Assembly: GCA_964366335.1 (NCBI GenBank)
Contig: CAYITQ010000002.1
Coordinates: forward strand, 1-41,549
Length of the DNA stretch: 41,549 nt
Reading direction: 5' to 3'
Source of the DNA: JACRNA01 sp964366335
GTDB taxonomy: Bacteria > Patescibacteriota > Microgenomatia > CAZETR01 > Amesbacteraceae
Made by a program: the position numbers and the translations under genes. Under the pieces are notes generated by a model. That model searched no databases and had not been told where the DNA came from. It worked only from the letters and a program-made list of their open reading frames with translations. Shown here piece after piece: positions 7,364 to 15,855 of the stretch. Numbering within the stretch: the first letter of the stretch is position 1; the number at the start of each line of letters is the position of its first letter.

Positions 7364-8599
7364 ATGTTAGAAATTAATCGAATAAGAAATTATCCTGAAG
7401 AAATTAGGAAGGCAACCGAAGATAAGGGTTTCGATGGGATGGTAATAGATGAGCTTCTTGCAGCTGACCAAAGAAGGAAAACAATTGTTGGAGAGGTTGA
7501 AAAGTTAAGGGCAGAGAGAAATAAATTAACTAAAGGAGATATTCAACGCGGTCGGGAAATTAAACAACTTTTAAATGATAGGCAAGGTGTATTGTCCGAT
7601 GCTAACGAAAACTTTATGATGCTTATGCTTAGAGTTCCCAACCCTTCTGCTCCAGATGTTAAAATCGGAACCGCAGATGATAACGAGGTACTTCGTCAAG
7701 TTGGTCAGCCTAGAAGTTTTTCATTCCCGGTCCGTGATCATATGGATATTGGGAATCTAACTGATACTATTGATACTGAACGTGGGGCTAAAGTCGCACA
7801 ATCTGGTTTTTACTTTATCAAAGGCGAAGGAGCTCTTTTGGAATTTGCGCTTGTTCAATATGCAATGACAAAACTTGTAGCAGGTGGATTTACCCCTGTG
7901 ATAACTCCAAATCTAGTTAAAGAAAGAATCATGGTGGGTTGCGGTTTTCAGTCAAGAAGTGACAAAGAAAGACAAATATACAATGTTGAAGGTGAGAACC
8001 TAGATTTAATTGCAACCGCCGAAATTACTTTAGTAGGACAGCATACGGACGAAACGATTGATTCCAAAGATTTACCCAAAAAATATGCCGGTTACTCTTA
8101 CTGTTATAGACAGGAGAGGGGGGGCTATGGCAAAGATGTGAGAGGAATATTAAGAGTTCATGAGTTTAGAAAAGTTGAGATGGTATTATTCTGTTTACCC
8201 GAAGAAAGCGATAGCTGGCACGAGAAACTAAGAGAAGCCGAGGAAGATATTTGGCAAGGGTTGGAAGTACCATATCAAGTTGTTAAAATGGCAAGTGGTG
8301 ATTTAGGAAGTGCAGCCTCACGAAAATATGACCTCGAAGCCTGGATGCCCTCACAAAATAAATATCGAGAGGTTACTTCAACTTCGAATACCACCGATTT
8401 TCAGGCAAGGCGTCTAAATATTAAGTACCGAAGAGACGGAAAAAGTGAATACCTTCATACCTTAAATGGCACGGCGATTGCGTTAGGACGAGCCATGATT
8501 GCCATTTATGAAAATTTCCAAAATCCTGACGGTTCAGTGTCTATTCCTCCAGTTCTTCAAAAGTGGATGAATGGGAAAAAGGTTATCGAAGTAAAATAA
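7364..8599 (+). CDS. serS: Seryl-tRNA synthetase
   Basis: Charges tRNA-Ser with serine. The N-terminal coiled-coil arm (residues about 30-100, rich in K/E/R) is followed by the class II core: motif 2 around GYSYCYRQERGGYGKDVRGILRVHEFRKVE and motif 3 in HTLNGTAIALGRAMIAIYEN; TSTSNTTDFQARR is the serine-binding region. 411 aa, close to normal (about 420). Sits in the serine module with SerK-like and SerB-like genes, and ends just before the second 54-bp repeat. Confidence 0.95.
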   Translation: MLEINRIRNYPEEIRKATEDKGFDGMVIDELLAADQRRKTIVGEVEKLRAERNKLTKGDIQRGREIKQLLNDRQGVLSDANENFMMLMLRVPNPSAPDVKIGTADDNEVLRQVGQPRSFSFPVRDHMDIGNLTDTIDTERGAKVAQSGFYFIKGEGALLEFALVQYAMTKLVAGGFTPVITPNLVKERIMVGCGFQSRSDKERQIYNVEGENLDLIATAEITLVGQHTDETIDSKDLPKKYAGYSYCYRQERGGYGKDVRGILRVHEFRKVEMVLFCLPEESDSWHEKLREAEEDIWQGLEVPYQVVKMASGDLGSAASRKYDLEAWMPSQNKYREVTSTSNTTDFQARRLNIKYRRDGKSEYLHTLNGTAIALGRAMIAIYENFQNPDGSVSIPPVLQKWMNGKKVIEVK

Positions 8600-8629
8600 T
8601 ATTTGGACGTTAAGATTAAACTCCAAAAG

Positions 8630-8683
8630 CATGTATGCCTGCAGTATACCAAACCAAGTCAAGGATTGCAAACTATAGGATAA
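8630..8683. repeat. 54-bp direct repeat, copy 2
   Basis: Second copy of the repeat at 5726-5779, same orientation. The stop codon of the minus-strand gene at 8673 lies inside it. The promoter-like pair is kept here as TTTGCA and TATACT on the minus strand, pointing into the 3' end of serS, so it could make antisense RNA. Confidence 0.85.
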
Positions 8684-9038
8684 TCACAGAGATTAATTGC
8701 TGGCCTGGTTTGTCCATGGATAAGGAAACTTTCTGGCCTACAGATACCTTTATCCAACTGGATATTTGGGGACGATTATTTATAATTTCCCAGACCGATA
8801 TTTTATCCAGATCCGAAAAATACATTTCTTCGCCTCCGTCTATGGCCACCGTTAGCGATCCGATGTCATATTTCACCACAAGGCCTTTTAAAACTTGACC
8901 TTTTTCATCTTGTTTATTTAAGACGATCGGGGTGGGATTAAGAGGTTTGTTCGCCAAATACTTTTGTCTCGCCACAAATGCCCCAACCAACAAAATTACC
9001 ACACTTGTTATGAAAAACACCCCTTTCATATTTTCCAT
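8673..9038 (-). CDS. Small single-pass membrane protein, function unknown
   Basis: About 121 aa. Residues 4-22 (MKGVFFITSVVILLVGAFV) form an N-terminal signal-anchor; the rest is a beta-rich soluble domain with VKYDIGSLTVAIDGGEEMYFSDLDKI and VSVGQKVSLS, resembling a small OB-like or barrel domain. The start is put at 9038 because a TATAGT box at 9050-9045 predicts transcription from about there; 9029 is an alternative. Divergent from pilM with overlapping promoters, which suggests an envelope or pilus-related role. Family not recognised. Confidence 0.55.
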   Translation of the reverse strand: MENMKGVFFITSVVILLVGAFVARQKYLANKPLNPTPIVLNKQDEKGQVLKGLVVKYDIGSLTVAIDGGEEMYFSDLDKISVWEIINNRPQISSWIKVSVGQKVSLSMDKPGQQLISVIIL

Positions 9039-9052
9039 TTTACCACTATAAT
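9024..9052 (+). promoter_or_regulatory. Promoter of pilMNO (overlapping a divergent promoter)
   Basis: TTTCAT (9024-9029), 17-bp spacer, TATAAT (9047-9052), six bases before the ATG at 9059. The opposite strand carries TATAGT at 9050-9045 for the divergent gene, so the two promoters occupy the same bases and may compete. Confidence 0.6.
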
Positions 9053-9058
9053 TAAAGT

Positions 9059-10081
9059 ATGTCTGCACTGCCCAAAATTGGTTTGGATATAGGTTCTGCC
9101 TCGATTAAACTGGCGGAATTGGCACCCGTTGGGAAAAAATGGAAACTTCTGACCATGGCCTCGATCCCCTCCCCGGCCAACTGGATGAGTAATCAAAAAG
9201 CCAACAGTAGTCTCGTGGTCTCGGATATCATCAAACTGTGCAAAGAGGCAGGGGTACACGGAAGAAGAGTAGTTATTGCTCTTCCTGAAGAACAGGTCTC
9301 GTCGCATATTATTGAATTGCCAACCATGGAGGATGCCGAAGTTGAACAAGCCTTGCAGTGGCAGGTGGAGCAATATATTCCCATGCCTCTGGATCAGGCG
9401 GTCTGGAGCTATCAAATTGTCCGGCGGGATACTGTCGGCAATGGTGGAATAGAGGTTCTCGTGGCGGCTGTAGCCAAAAGTCTCGTAGAATTTTACCGGT
9501 CAGTCGCTGAAAGCAGTGGACTTGAGGTCTTGGCACTGGAAACCGAACTGATGTCCACAGCCAGGTCAGTCTTGCCTGCCAATCCCCAATTGGCGCTTGT
9601 GGTAGATATTGGTTCAAACAGTACCGATATAGGGCTGGTCCAAAACGGTAACCTATTATTTACCAGGGCAATCGCCACAGCCTCCAATGCCTTCAACCGG
9701 GCCATAGAAACCGGCCTTGGACTAGAATCAAGTCAAGCCGAAGAATACAAAAATACTTACGGATTTTCAAATAACCACATGGAAGGAAAATTAACGGAAG
9801 TGATGGCTCCGGTTCTGAATATGATAATTGAAGAAATAAAAAAGACCATTGATTTTTATTCTACCAAACATCATGGAGAAACGGTAAAATTTATCACGCT
9901 ATCCGGAGGAGCCGCGGCAATTCCGGAGATTATCGCTCAAATATCGACAAAGTTGGGACTGGAGGTAAATATGGCTGATCCGTTTGCCAGAGTAATACTC
10001 GATGAATCGCAAAAAAAAGCCATCGGTATTACTGGCCCTTTTTATTCAGTAGCCTTGGGTCTTTCTATGCGTGAGATATGA
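9059..10081 (+). CDS. pilM: Type IV pilus assembly protein PilM
   Basis: Actin-like cytoplasmic ATP-binding protein of the type IV pilus alignment complex. Seen: phosphate-1 motif IGLDIGSASIKLAEL (about 7-21), phosphate-2 VVDIGSNSTDIGL (about 181-193) and the adenosine motif LSGGAAAIPEI (about 281-291). About 340 aa, family-typical. In other systems PilM binds the short cytoplasmic tail of PilN, here encoded next with a 4-nt overlap. The -10 box six bases before the ATG predicts a leaderless message. Confidence 0.93.
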   Translation: MSALPKIGLDIGSASIKLAELAPVGKKWKLLTMASIPSPANWMSNQKANSSLVVSDIIKLCKEAGVHGRRVVIALPEEQVSSHIIELPTMEDAEVEQALQWQVEQYIPMPLDQAVWSYQIVRRDTVGNGGIEVLVAAVAKSLVEFYRSVAESSGLEVLALETELMSTARSVLPANPQLALVVDIGSNSTDIGLVQNGNLLFTRAIATASNAFNRAIETGLGLESSQAEEYKNTYGFSNNHMEGKLTEVMAPVLNMIIEEIKKTIDFYSTKHHGETVKFITLSGGAAAIPEIIAQISTKLGLEVNMADPFARVILDESQKKAIGITGPFYSVALGLSMREI

Positions 10082-10572
10082 TAAATTTACTACCAAAGTC
10101 AGTTAGCAATTCTGGTCCGCTTGAAAAAGCCCGGCACTTGATTGTTGCAATTACGACTTTGATAATTGTAGTTTTCGTGGTAAGTGTGGTCTCAATATTG
10201 GCTATTAGTTTTTATCAGGGTACCAAGGACCGGGAATTGACAGGACAGATAGACCGCCTGAGCTTAGAAATAAATAAGTTGAGTAGCCGTGAGGCCCGCA
10301 TCCGCCAGATTGACCTTAGGCAAAAATCAATAAGCAAATTTTTAGATACCAGAGCAAAGTCAGCCTCACAATTGAATTCACTAAATATAATGAGCGAGAG
10401 AATAGTAATAGACACTTGGGATTTTAAATCCGGAAAAATGGGTGTAATTTCTTCGAGTAGCGCCGATTTGCAGGATTATGTCCAACAATTAAAGCCGAAG
10501 TTTACAAATTTACAATTAGACAAAACCACGCAGAAAGGAGGCACATGGATTTCGACATTGACACTCAAATAA
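10078..10572 (+). CDS. pilN: Type IV pilus assembly protein PilN
   Basis: Begins with MINLLPKS, the conserved INLLP motif that docks into PilM, then a single transmembrane helix (about 22-47) and a periplasmic-side coiled coil plus small alpha/beta domain. 164 aa. ATGA overlap with pilM and a 28-nt overlap with the next gene give a tightly coupled pilMNO unit. Confidence 0.9.
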   Translation: MINLLPKSVSNSGPLEKARHLIVAITTLIIVVFVVSVVSILAISFYQGTKDRELTGQIDRLSLEINKLSSREARIRQIDLRQKSISKFLDTRAKSASQLNSLNIMSERIVIDTWDFKSGKMGVISSSSADLQDYVQQLKPKFTNLQLDKTTQKGGTWISTLTLK

Positions 10573-11051
10573 AGCTGGCTCGGCCCTATCTGTGGCTGGC
10601 CTTTCCGGTATTGACAGTAATTATAATTATTGTTTCACTTTCTTTAATCGTCGGAAATTCCGATAGTCTGATGAATAGAATAAGTCAGGCTAATCAAAAA
10701 ATACAAACTAATATCAAGTTAAAGGCTGCCCTGGAAACAAAATTAACTGTTTTGAAATCTGCAGATGAGCAAGCTCTAAATGAAAAACTCAAATCGTTGG
10801 CGGAGTCTTTACCCTTGGAAAAAGAAATTTGGGTGGCAATAACTAAGCTAAGAATGGCAGGCAGTCTGACATCGTTTCATAATTCCGGAAACCAGACTAT
10901 TAGTGTGGAATACAATGTAGCCGATAGTCTGGCTTTAGAAAAACTTTTGCAAAAAATAGATGAGCTAAAACCACTAATGTCAGTAAATGACATATCATAT
11001 GGAGCCAAAAAAGCGAGGCTTGAAATTGAAATTGCTAATCTACCAAAGTAA
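10545..11051 (+). CDS. pilO: PilO-like type IV pilus protein
   Basis: N-terminal membrane helix (about 16-36, rich in I/V/L), then a long coiled coil (about 45-90) and a C-terminal beta-rich part, the usual PilO plan; 168 aa. Assigned largely from architecture and position after pilN because PilO sequences are poorly conserved. Its ATG is inside pilN and is preceded by AAAGGAGG, one of the few strong ribosome-binding sites here. Its end overlaps convergent khpA by 17 nt. Confidence 0.72.
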   Translation: MDFDIDTQIKLARPYLWLAFPVLTVIIIIVSLSLIVGNSDSLMNRISQANQKIQTNIKLKAALETKLTVLKSADEQALNEKLKSLAESLPLEKEIWVAITKLRMAGSLTSFHNSGNQTISVEYNVADSLALEKLLQKIDELKPLMSVNDISYGAKKARLEIEIANLPK

Positions 11052-11256
11052 TTTGAACAGAAGGAAGATTGTTGTTAGCACAATAAGCGGTACACAAACT
11101 ACGAAGAGCGTTAATAATAGATCCTCCACGGCCGATTACCCGTCCGGTATCCTCAGGATTAACCTTTAGACTTATGAGATTTTCATCAATAATCACAGAT
11201 AATTCGTCCGGATGAGATAGCAAGGGCGTAAGACAAAAAACTATAAAGTCTTGCAT
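11035..11256 (-). CDS. khpA: KH-domain RNA-binding protein KhpA
   Basis: Single type-II KH domain of about 73 aa with the RNA-binding loop GRGG in DTGRVIGRGGSIINALRSL (residues about 36-54). Family KhpA (YlqC/UPF0109), often partnered with KhpB and found after rpsP, exactly as here: its start overlaps the end of rpsP by 16 nt. Confidence 0.92.
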   Translation of the reverse strand: MQDFIVFCLTPLLSHPDELSVIIDENLISLKVNPEDTGRVIGRGGSIINALRSLCTAYCANNNLPSVQITLVD

Positions 11257-11465
11257 AAACTTTTTACTTTTTCGCTAATTTGTGCACCCTGCCCTACCCA
11301 ATACTTTAACTTCTCCTGATCCAGAGTCAGCTTATTTTCCACAGGATGAAAATGACCCAATACTTCCACGGGTCTACCCGTGAGTTTGGATTTTGATTCA
11401 ACCACACTAATCCGATAATGAATCTGCTTTTTCTTTCCGATTGGACTGAGCTTGATTCTTAACAT
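11241..11465 (-). CDS. rpsP: Ribosomal protein S16
   Basis: Small-subunit protein S16. The N-terminus MLRIKLSPIGKKKQIHYRISVVESK matches the family, as does VEVLGHFHPVENK; 74 aa. A TATAAT box ending six bases before the ATG gives it an internal, leaderless promoter inside the rpmF-nusB-rnc operon, and khpA follows with an overlap. Confidence 0.95.
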   Translation of the reverse strand: MLRIKLSPIGKKKQIHYRISVVESKSKLTGRPVEVLGHFHPVENKLTLDQEKLKYWVGQGAQISEKVKSLCKTL

Positions 11466-11471
11466 GCACTT

Positions 11472-11477
11472 ATTATA
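11472..11477 (-). promoter_or_regulatory. -10 box of rpsP-khpA
   Basis: TATAAT (11477-11472), ending six bases before the rpsP ATG at 11465 and overlapping the region just after the rnc stop codon. The -35 is poor. Confidence 0.55.
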
Positions 11478-12137
11478 TCAGGCTGGAAAGAGTTTAGCCA
11501 GAGCCGCAGTGGCGGCCTCTGTCTGGGCCTTTTGCTTGCTGTGTCCATGACCGCAACCAGCCGATTTATTATTAACTTTGACTTCGATTTCAAATAATTT
11601 GGCATGATCGGGCCCTTGGGCGGACAATGTTTTGTAAATCGGGGTTCCAAAGCCAGCTGCCTGGGACTTTTCCTGCAAGAGACTTTTTGGATCTTTCAAA
11701 TCACCATCAGCCAATATCTCTTCATCAGAAAAAATATCTGTCAGATATTTTTGGCAGACAAAAAGGCCACCATCCAAAAAAAGCGCTCCCAAAACCGATT
11801 CAAAAGTGTTGGCCAATAGTCCTACATTGGTCCGGCCTCCGGTTTCTTCTTCCCCCCTACTCAGTTTGAGCATTTGGTCCAGTTCTAATAATTTGGCTTT
11901 ACGAGCCAAGGTGATGGTCTGAACTAAATTGGATCTTCGCGAAGTCAATTCACCTTCAGGCGAGTGGGGAAAGAGTCTAAACAGCCTATCTGATATTACG
12001 ATAGACAGAACAGAATCTCCCAGAAATTCCAACCGCTCATTTGATTCTAGTCCGGAATGCTCGTTGCAATAAGACTTGTGAATCAAAGCCGGTTCCAGAA
12101 GAGCAGGATTTTTGAAATAAGAAATAATATTACTCAT
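11478..12137 (-). CDS. rnc: Ribonuclease III
   Basis: Double-strand-specific endoribonuclease for rRNA processing. Seen: signature ERLEFLGDSVLSIVIS (about 34-49) with the catalytic acidic residues, LANTFESVLGALFLDGG with the second acidic cluster, and a C-terminal dsRNA-binding domain (about 150-218: DPKSLLQEKSQ ... KQKAQTEAATAAL). The start at 12137 (MSNIISYF) overlaps the nusB stop by 8 nt; the in-frame upstream starts would only extend into nusB. Confidence 0.95.
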   Translation of the reverse strand: MSNIISYFKNPALLEPALIHKSYCNEHSGLESNERLEFLGDSVLSIVISDRLFRLFPHSPEGELTSRRSNLVQTITLARKAKLLELDQMLKLSRGEEETGGRTNVGLLANTFESVLGALFLDGGLFVCQKYLTDIFSDEEILADGDLKDPKSLLQEKSQAAGFGTPIYKTLSAQGPDHAKLFEIEVKVNNKSAGCGHGHSKQKAQTEAATAALAKLFPA

Positions 12138-12699
12138 CAATTTCGAGTTGGGGATCAAATGCCTCCAACAATTCACCTACGTTGTTTATGGAACTTTCCC
12201 ATCCTTCGGGGGCAGTCAGATCCAGAGCGTCCTGAAGCTTGGTCAATAGGTCCTGAGTATTACCCATATCAGACAAAATAATATCCGAAGTGATACTATC
12301 GGGCTCGCGTTGCCACTCGTTGGCCAAAAACTGAATGATAGCTGTTCTTTTTTGCATATTTTTGACAATGTTTCCTAAAACTCCGTTTATAAAACCCCAA
12401 CTATGGTCGGACCCAAACTCGTGGGCCAATTCCACTGACTCATCTATAATAACCCGAACGGGGGCGGTCTTGTCAACCACCAATTCCCAAGTAGCCAGAC
12501 GTAATATTGCCAAGTCTACCGGATTGATCCGGGAAAGAGGCCATTGCGGGGCGGATTTGACAATGAATAAATCAATTAAAACCAGATGACCCCAAATATC
12601 TTTGATTAGCACACCAGGCTTTTTTCTAAAACTGGCTGTATACAAAGCCTGCATGAGCTTCACCCGTCTGATGTGTCTGGGATCGGATGCCGTTTTCAT
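12130..12699 (-). CDS. nusB: Transcription antitermination factor NusB
   Basis: All-helical RNA-binding protein for rRNA antitermination. Seen: RRVKLMQALYTASF near the N-terminus, INPVDLAILRLATWELV and PVRVIIDESVELAHEFGSDHSWGFINGVLGNI, the conserved C-terminal helices. About 189 aa with a longer, acidic C-terminal tail than E. coli NusB (139 aa) and an inserted segment around 35-55. Its ATG directly follows the rpmF stop codon (TAAATG). Confidence 0.9.
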   Translation of the reverse strand: MKTASDPRHIRRVKLMQALYTASFRKKPGVLIKDIWGHLVLIDLFIVKSAPQWPLSRINPVDLAILRLATWELVVDKTAPVRVIIDESVELAHEFGSDHSWGFINGVLGNIVKNMQKRTAIIQFLANEWQREPDSITSDIILSDMGNTQDLLTKLQDALDLTAPEGWESSINNVGELLEAFDPQLEIDE

Positions 12700-12864
12700 T
12701 TATTTTTTTCCTTTGTATTGGCCACAATATTTGCAAGCCCGGTGGGGAAAAGTCAGCTCGTGACACAGCGGACAGGAAACCAGAGTCGGAAGCTTAAGCT
12801 TAATAGTTGCCCGCCTTTTTCCCTGGCGGGCGGTGGACCAACGGCGTTTAGTTAAAGGTGTCAT
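12700..12864 (-). CDS. rpmF: Ribosomal protein L32
   Basis: 54 aa. Starts M-T-P-L-T-K-R-R-W-S-T-A-R, typical of L32, and has a zinc-ribbon CPLCH ... CKYCG (residues 31-48). It is the first gene of rpmF-nusB-rnc, with a promoter six bases upstream and the nusB ATG directly after its stop. Confidence 0.93.
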   Translation of the reverse strand: MTPLTKRRWSTARQGKRRATIKLKLPTLVSCPLCHELTFPHRACKYCGQYKGKK

Positions 12865-12870
12865 GCTACC

Positions 12871-12899
12871 ATTTTAACTAAAACTTTAACTAATCGCAA
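12871..12899 (-). promoter_or_regulatory. Promoter of rpmF-nusB-rnc
   Basis: TTGCGA (12899-12894), 17-bp spacer, TAAAAT (12876-12871), six bases before the ATG at 12864. Confidence 0.6.
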
Positions 12900-12913
12900 G
12901 CATCAACATCTGA

Positions 12914-12941
12914 TTGCTCTTTCATGAATCTATGATATAAT
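12914..12941 (+). promoter_or_regulatory. Promoter of the four-gene biosynthetic cassette
   Basis: TTGCTC (12914-12919), 16-bp spacer, TATAAT (12936-12941). Predicted start near 12948, seven bases before the ATG at 12955. Confidence 0.6.
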
Positions 12942-12954
12942 GTGATACATTAAT

Positions 12955-13944
12955 ATGGTTGAATCTCGAATGCGGTTTACTCCAGTTTCCACAGAAGTAG
13001 CTCAATGGTTCCCAATCCCAAAAGAAGGCCAAGTTAATCCTGAAGCTAGAATAAGACCAGAAAGGATCGTAATCCCCGAAAAAGTCATAACTGAACTGAA
13101 ACTTTATGTGAGAAAAACTCTTAAAGAAATATCGGGTTATTCAAAACCTGATCTGGACGGAGTTGTAGTCGGCTTATCGGGTGGTGTTGATTCGGCCACA
13201 ACCGCCGCACTATGTAGAGAAGCCATTTTGGGAACAAATCACTTCGTCAAAGGCTTGGTCTTAGGCAGAGGTTCCGAAGGAGAACAAGGATCGATGAACC
13301 CAGTCGAGTACCAGGACGTTTTATGTGCCATTCAATCAGCAAGGGATATGGGAATTGACTATGAGTATGTAGACATTAGCCCCTTAATTGACTCCGTAAA
13401 ACAAGTTTTTCCAAATTCCCAACCGTGGGAATTAAGTGGAATCTTGCCCAGATTAAGGTCTACACTGCTTTATCAGTTTGCTGACAGCAATAATGCTATT
13501 TGTGCAGGGACCACAAATGGAACAGAATTTATCTTGGCCGCCTTTAGTGTCGGAGGTCCTGCTGGGCATTTTCAACCATTTGTAGATTTTTACAAATCTG
13601 AGGTATATAAAATCGCAGAAATATTGGGCGTTCCTAGCTATATAAGAGACCGAAAACCTGCAATTAGTGAGTTGGGAATTTATGACGAACAATTATATGG
13701 AGGTACTTGTTATATTCTAGACCCAATTTTAAGAAGAATGAATTGGCAAGGTAAAAGCCCTGAAAAAGTAGCCAGGGAATTAGGACATGACGTTGAATGG
13801 CTACGAAGAATCAAAGAACAAAGAATTGAGGGGGAGAAGGGAAGAAAGTTTCCTCCTGCTTTTGTTGTGGGCAGAGGATTTAAGATAGAAATTAAGCCAA
13901 ATGTTAAATTGGATAGAGATAAGTATTTTAATAACTTAAAATGA
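12955..13944 (+). CDS. nadE: NAD+ synthase-like PP-loop ATP-dependent amidotransferase
   Basis: N-type ATP-pyrophosphatase: the P-loop VGLSGGVDSATTAAL lies at about 68-82, and the middle has CAGTTNGTEFILAAF, VDFYKSEVYKIAEILGVPSYI and KPAISELGI, matching the order in NadE (GT-N-SE, the K-x-x-V-x-x-LA region). About 329 aa. True NadE makes NAD+ from deamido-NAD+. The adjacent free-standing nitrilase could supply ammonia from glutamine, as the fused domain does in glutamine-dependent NadE. However, the decarboxylase and ATP-grasp partners suggest a divergent substrate. Overlaps the nitrilase by 4 nt. Confidence 0.68.
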   Translation: MVESRMRFTPVSTEVAQWFPIPKEGQVNPEARIRPERIVIPEKVITELKLYVRKTLKEISGYSKPDLDGVVVGLSGGVDSATTAALCREAILGTNHFVKGLVLGRGSEGEQGSMNPVEYQDVLCAIQSARDMGIDYEYVDISPLIDSVKQVFPNSQPWELSGILPRLRSTLLYQFADSNNAICAGTTNGTEFILAAFSVGGPAGHFQPFVDFYKSEVYKIAEILGVPSYIRDRKPAISELGIYDEQLYGGTCYILDPILRRMNWQGKSPEKVARELGHDVEWLRRIKEQRIEGEKGRKFPPAFVVGRGFKIEIKPNVKLDRDKYFNNLK

Positions 13945-14798
13945 AAACCTTAAATATCGGTTATTTTCAATTTTTGCCTAAATTTTTGGAAGTTCAAGCC
14001 AACCTCAAAAGGATTAGAGGTCTTGTCGAAAAAAATAAGGAGAGAATTAAGAAATTAGACTTAGTTGTTTTCCCGGAGTATTTTCTGTCAGGACCACAAA
14101 AGCTTGATTTGATGAAAGAGTATGAAAAAGAATTTTCAAGTGAGCAAATACTTAATTCTCTAAAAGAGATCTCAAAGATTTCTCCGAAAACTATATTTGT
14201 CATGGGCTCATTTCTCTATAAAAGGTCTGGAAAGTTCTTTAATGCTTGTTTCGTGATAAAAAATGGGGAGATATTGACAAGCCAATACAACAAAAAAGCT
14301 CTTATTTATAATGAAAACTACGTTTGTGCCTCGGACAATAAATCTGCGACTTTCAAAGTTGGCGACATAAAAATTGGTTTGGCAATTTGTTGGGATTTAA
14401 TTTTGCCAGAAGTATTTAGAATGTACGCCAAGAAAGTCGACTTAGTTGTAATTCCTTCTTTTTGGGGGATTGGAGGTAACGCACTTCAGGCTAAATACTC
14501 ATTTTCTTTGGAGAAAAAATACTACACGGCTCTAGGAATAAGCAGAGCTTATGAAAACTCATTTGCGCTTCTTTTTGTAAACTCTGTTGGTAAATACAAA
14601 TCAAGTTTCTATTCCGATAGAATGATGGGTGGCTCTTTTTTTGTTAATCCACCTTTAGGAATAGCTCACAAAACTAATGATAAAAATCCGGAAAAACTAC
14701 ATCTGATAGAATTTGACCCGAAGCCTCTACTTCAATATAAAGAATACTACGCAACAGACAAAGATTACTTTTATTACAAAAGCAAGAAAGTGATTTAA
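13941..14798 (+). CDS. Nitrilase-superfamily carbon-nitrogen hydrolase
   Basis: Glu-Lys-Cys hydrolase. The triad can be placed: Glu in VVFPEYFLSG (about 44-53), Lys in SQYNKKALIYNE (about 113-124), Cys in GLAICWDLILPEVFRM (about 147-162). 285 aa, one domain. Members hydrolyse amides such as N-carbamoylputrescine or glutamine. ATGA overlap with the NadE-like gene suggests it acts as its glutaminase partner or in the same pathway. Confidence 0.82.
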   Translation: MKTLNIGYFQFLPKFLEVQANLKRIRGLVEKNKERIKKLDLVVFPEYFLSGPQKLDLMKEYEKEFSSEQILNSLKEISKISPKTIFVMGSFLYKRSGKFFNACFVIKNGEILTSQYNKKALIYNENYVCASDNKSATFKVGDIKIGLAICWDLILPEVFRMYAKKVDLVVIPSFWGIGGNALQAKYSFSLEKKYYTALGISRAYENSFALLFVNSVGKYKSSFYSDRMMGGSFFVNPPLGIAHKTNDKNPEKLHLIEFDPKPLLQYKEYYATDKDYFYYKSKKVI

Positions 14799-14799
14799 T

Positions 14800-15855
14800 A
14801 TGGCTAAATTTATAGTTGATAAGAACAAAATCAAAGAAAATGTAGCCAAGCTTAAGGGTGCGTTCAAGAACAAGGATTTGAGTTTCCAGCTGTTTTACTC
14901 CGTAAAGACTAATTATTCAAAACCCGTTTTGGAAACAATTAAAGAATCTGACTCTGAATATGAAATTCTATCCGATTTTGAGTGGCAACTCGTAAAAGAC
15001 TTAAAACCTAAAGAGATTGTTCTAAACGGGCCTGCAAAAAATGTCCAACTTGTTAATGAAATTCTGGAAAATGTGGAGGTTCTTTATTTTAACATTGACA
15101 ATGATACAGATTTTAAAATTGTTAATGATATCAAATTTGATTGGAGAAAGAAGCTAAAGATTGGTCTTAGAGTATATCTGAACGCAGAAGGAGTTTGGAA
15201 CAGATTTGGATATGACATATCTTCACAAGACCTATCGGGGAAAATACAGAAGTTAGATCAACCATTAGTAGGAATTCATTTTCATTTTTCAACCAATAAT
15301 TTCAAAATCTCCAATTATGAGCTCTTACTCAAGAAAATTAAAGAATTTGTGGATAAAGCGAAAATAAAGCTGGAATATTTGGATATTGGAGGTGGTCTGC
15401 CTGCAGCCAATGAGTTTATCTACAAACAAGAAATATATGAAAAACTGCCTAGTTTGATCTCAAGTATTTTTCCCGGCTTGAAAATAATTAGCGAGGCAGG
15501 AAGAAATATTGTCGCAGACGCAATGGATCTAGAAGCAGAGGTAATTTCTCAGAAAAGAATCGGATATAATAAATTTCAAGTGAATATTGATACCAACATT
15601 ATGCATATTCTTTGTGCCTACGAGAAAAAGTTTTGGCTGGAATATAAATCTAACAAGAAAAGCAAAAAGGAATCAATCGAATCAGAGATATATGGCAACT
15701 CATGTATGCAAATTGACAAATTTGCAGACTCTGTATTGATTGCGCAAGAGCCAGTTGTTGGAGATAAAGTTATTATTCACAACATTGGTGCCTATTCTTA
15801 TAGCCAAGCAGCTAATTTTATTACTCCTGTTCCAGAGGTTAAAACCAATGAATAA
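14800..15855 (+). CDS. PLP-dependent group IV decarboxylase (LysA/ornithine decarboxylase fold)
   Basis: Alanine-racemase-fold barrel plus C-terminal beta domain. Seen: FYSVKTNYSKPVLETI (about 31-46) with the PLP lysine, GIHFHFST (about 158-165), LDIGGGLP (about 191-198) and SEAGRNIVADA (about 227-237). EIYGNSCMQID near 300 matches the G-x-x-C substrate motif of diaminopimelate and ornithine decarboxylases. 351 aa, shorter than LysA (about 420). Starts 1 nt after the nitrilase stop. Substrate unknown; the cassette has no lysine-pathway genes. Confidence 0.8.
   Translation: MAKFIVDKNKIKENVAKLKGAFKNKDLSFQLFYSVKTNYSKPVLETIKESDSEYEILSDFEWQLVKDLKPKEIVLNGPAKNVQLVNEILENVEVLYFNIDNDTDFKIVNDIKFDWRKKLKIGLRVYLNAEGVWNRFGYDISSQDLSGKIQKLDQPLVGIHFHFSTNNFKISNYELLLKKIKEFVDKAKIKLEYLDIGGGLPAANEFIYKQEIYEKLPSLISSIFPGLKIISEAGRNIVADAMDLEAEVISQKRIGYNKFQVNIDTNIMHILCAYEKKFWLEYKSNKKSKKESIESEIYGNSCMQIDKFADSVLIAQEPVVGDKVIIHNIGAYSYSQAANFITPVPEVKTNE

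Noticed and set aside
12673..12855. Plus-strand frame of 60 codons over the rpmF region
   Set aside because: The opposite strand encodes a clear ribosomal protein L32 with its zinc ribbon.
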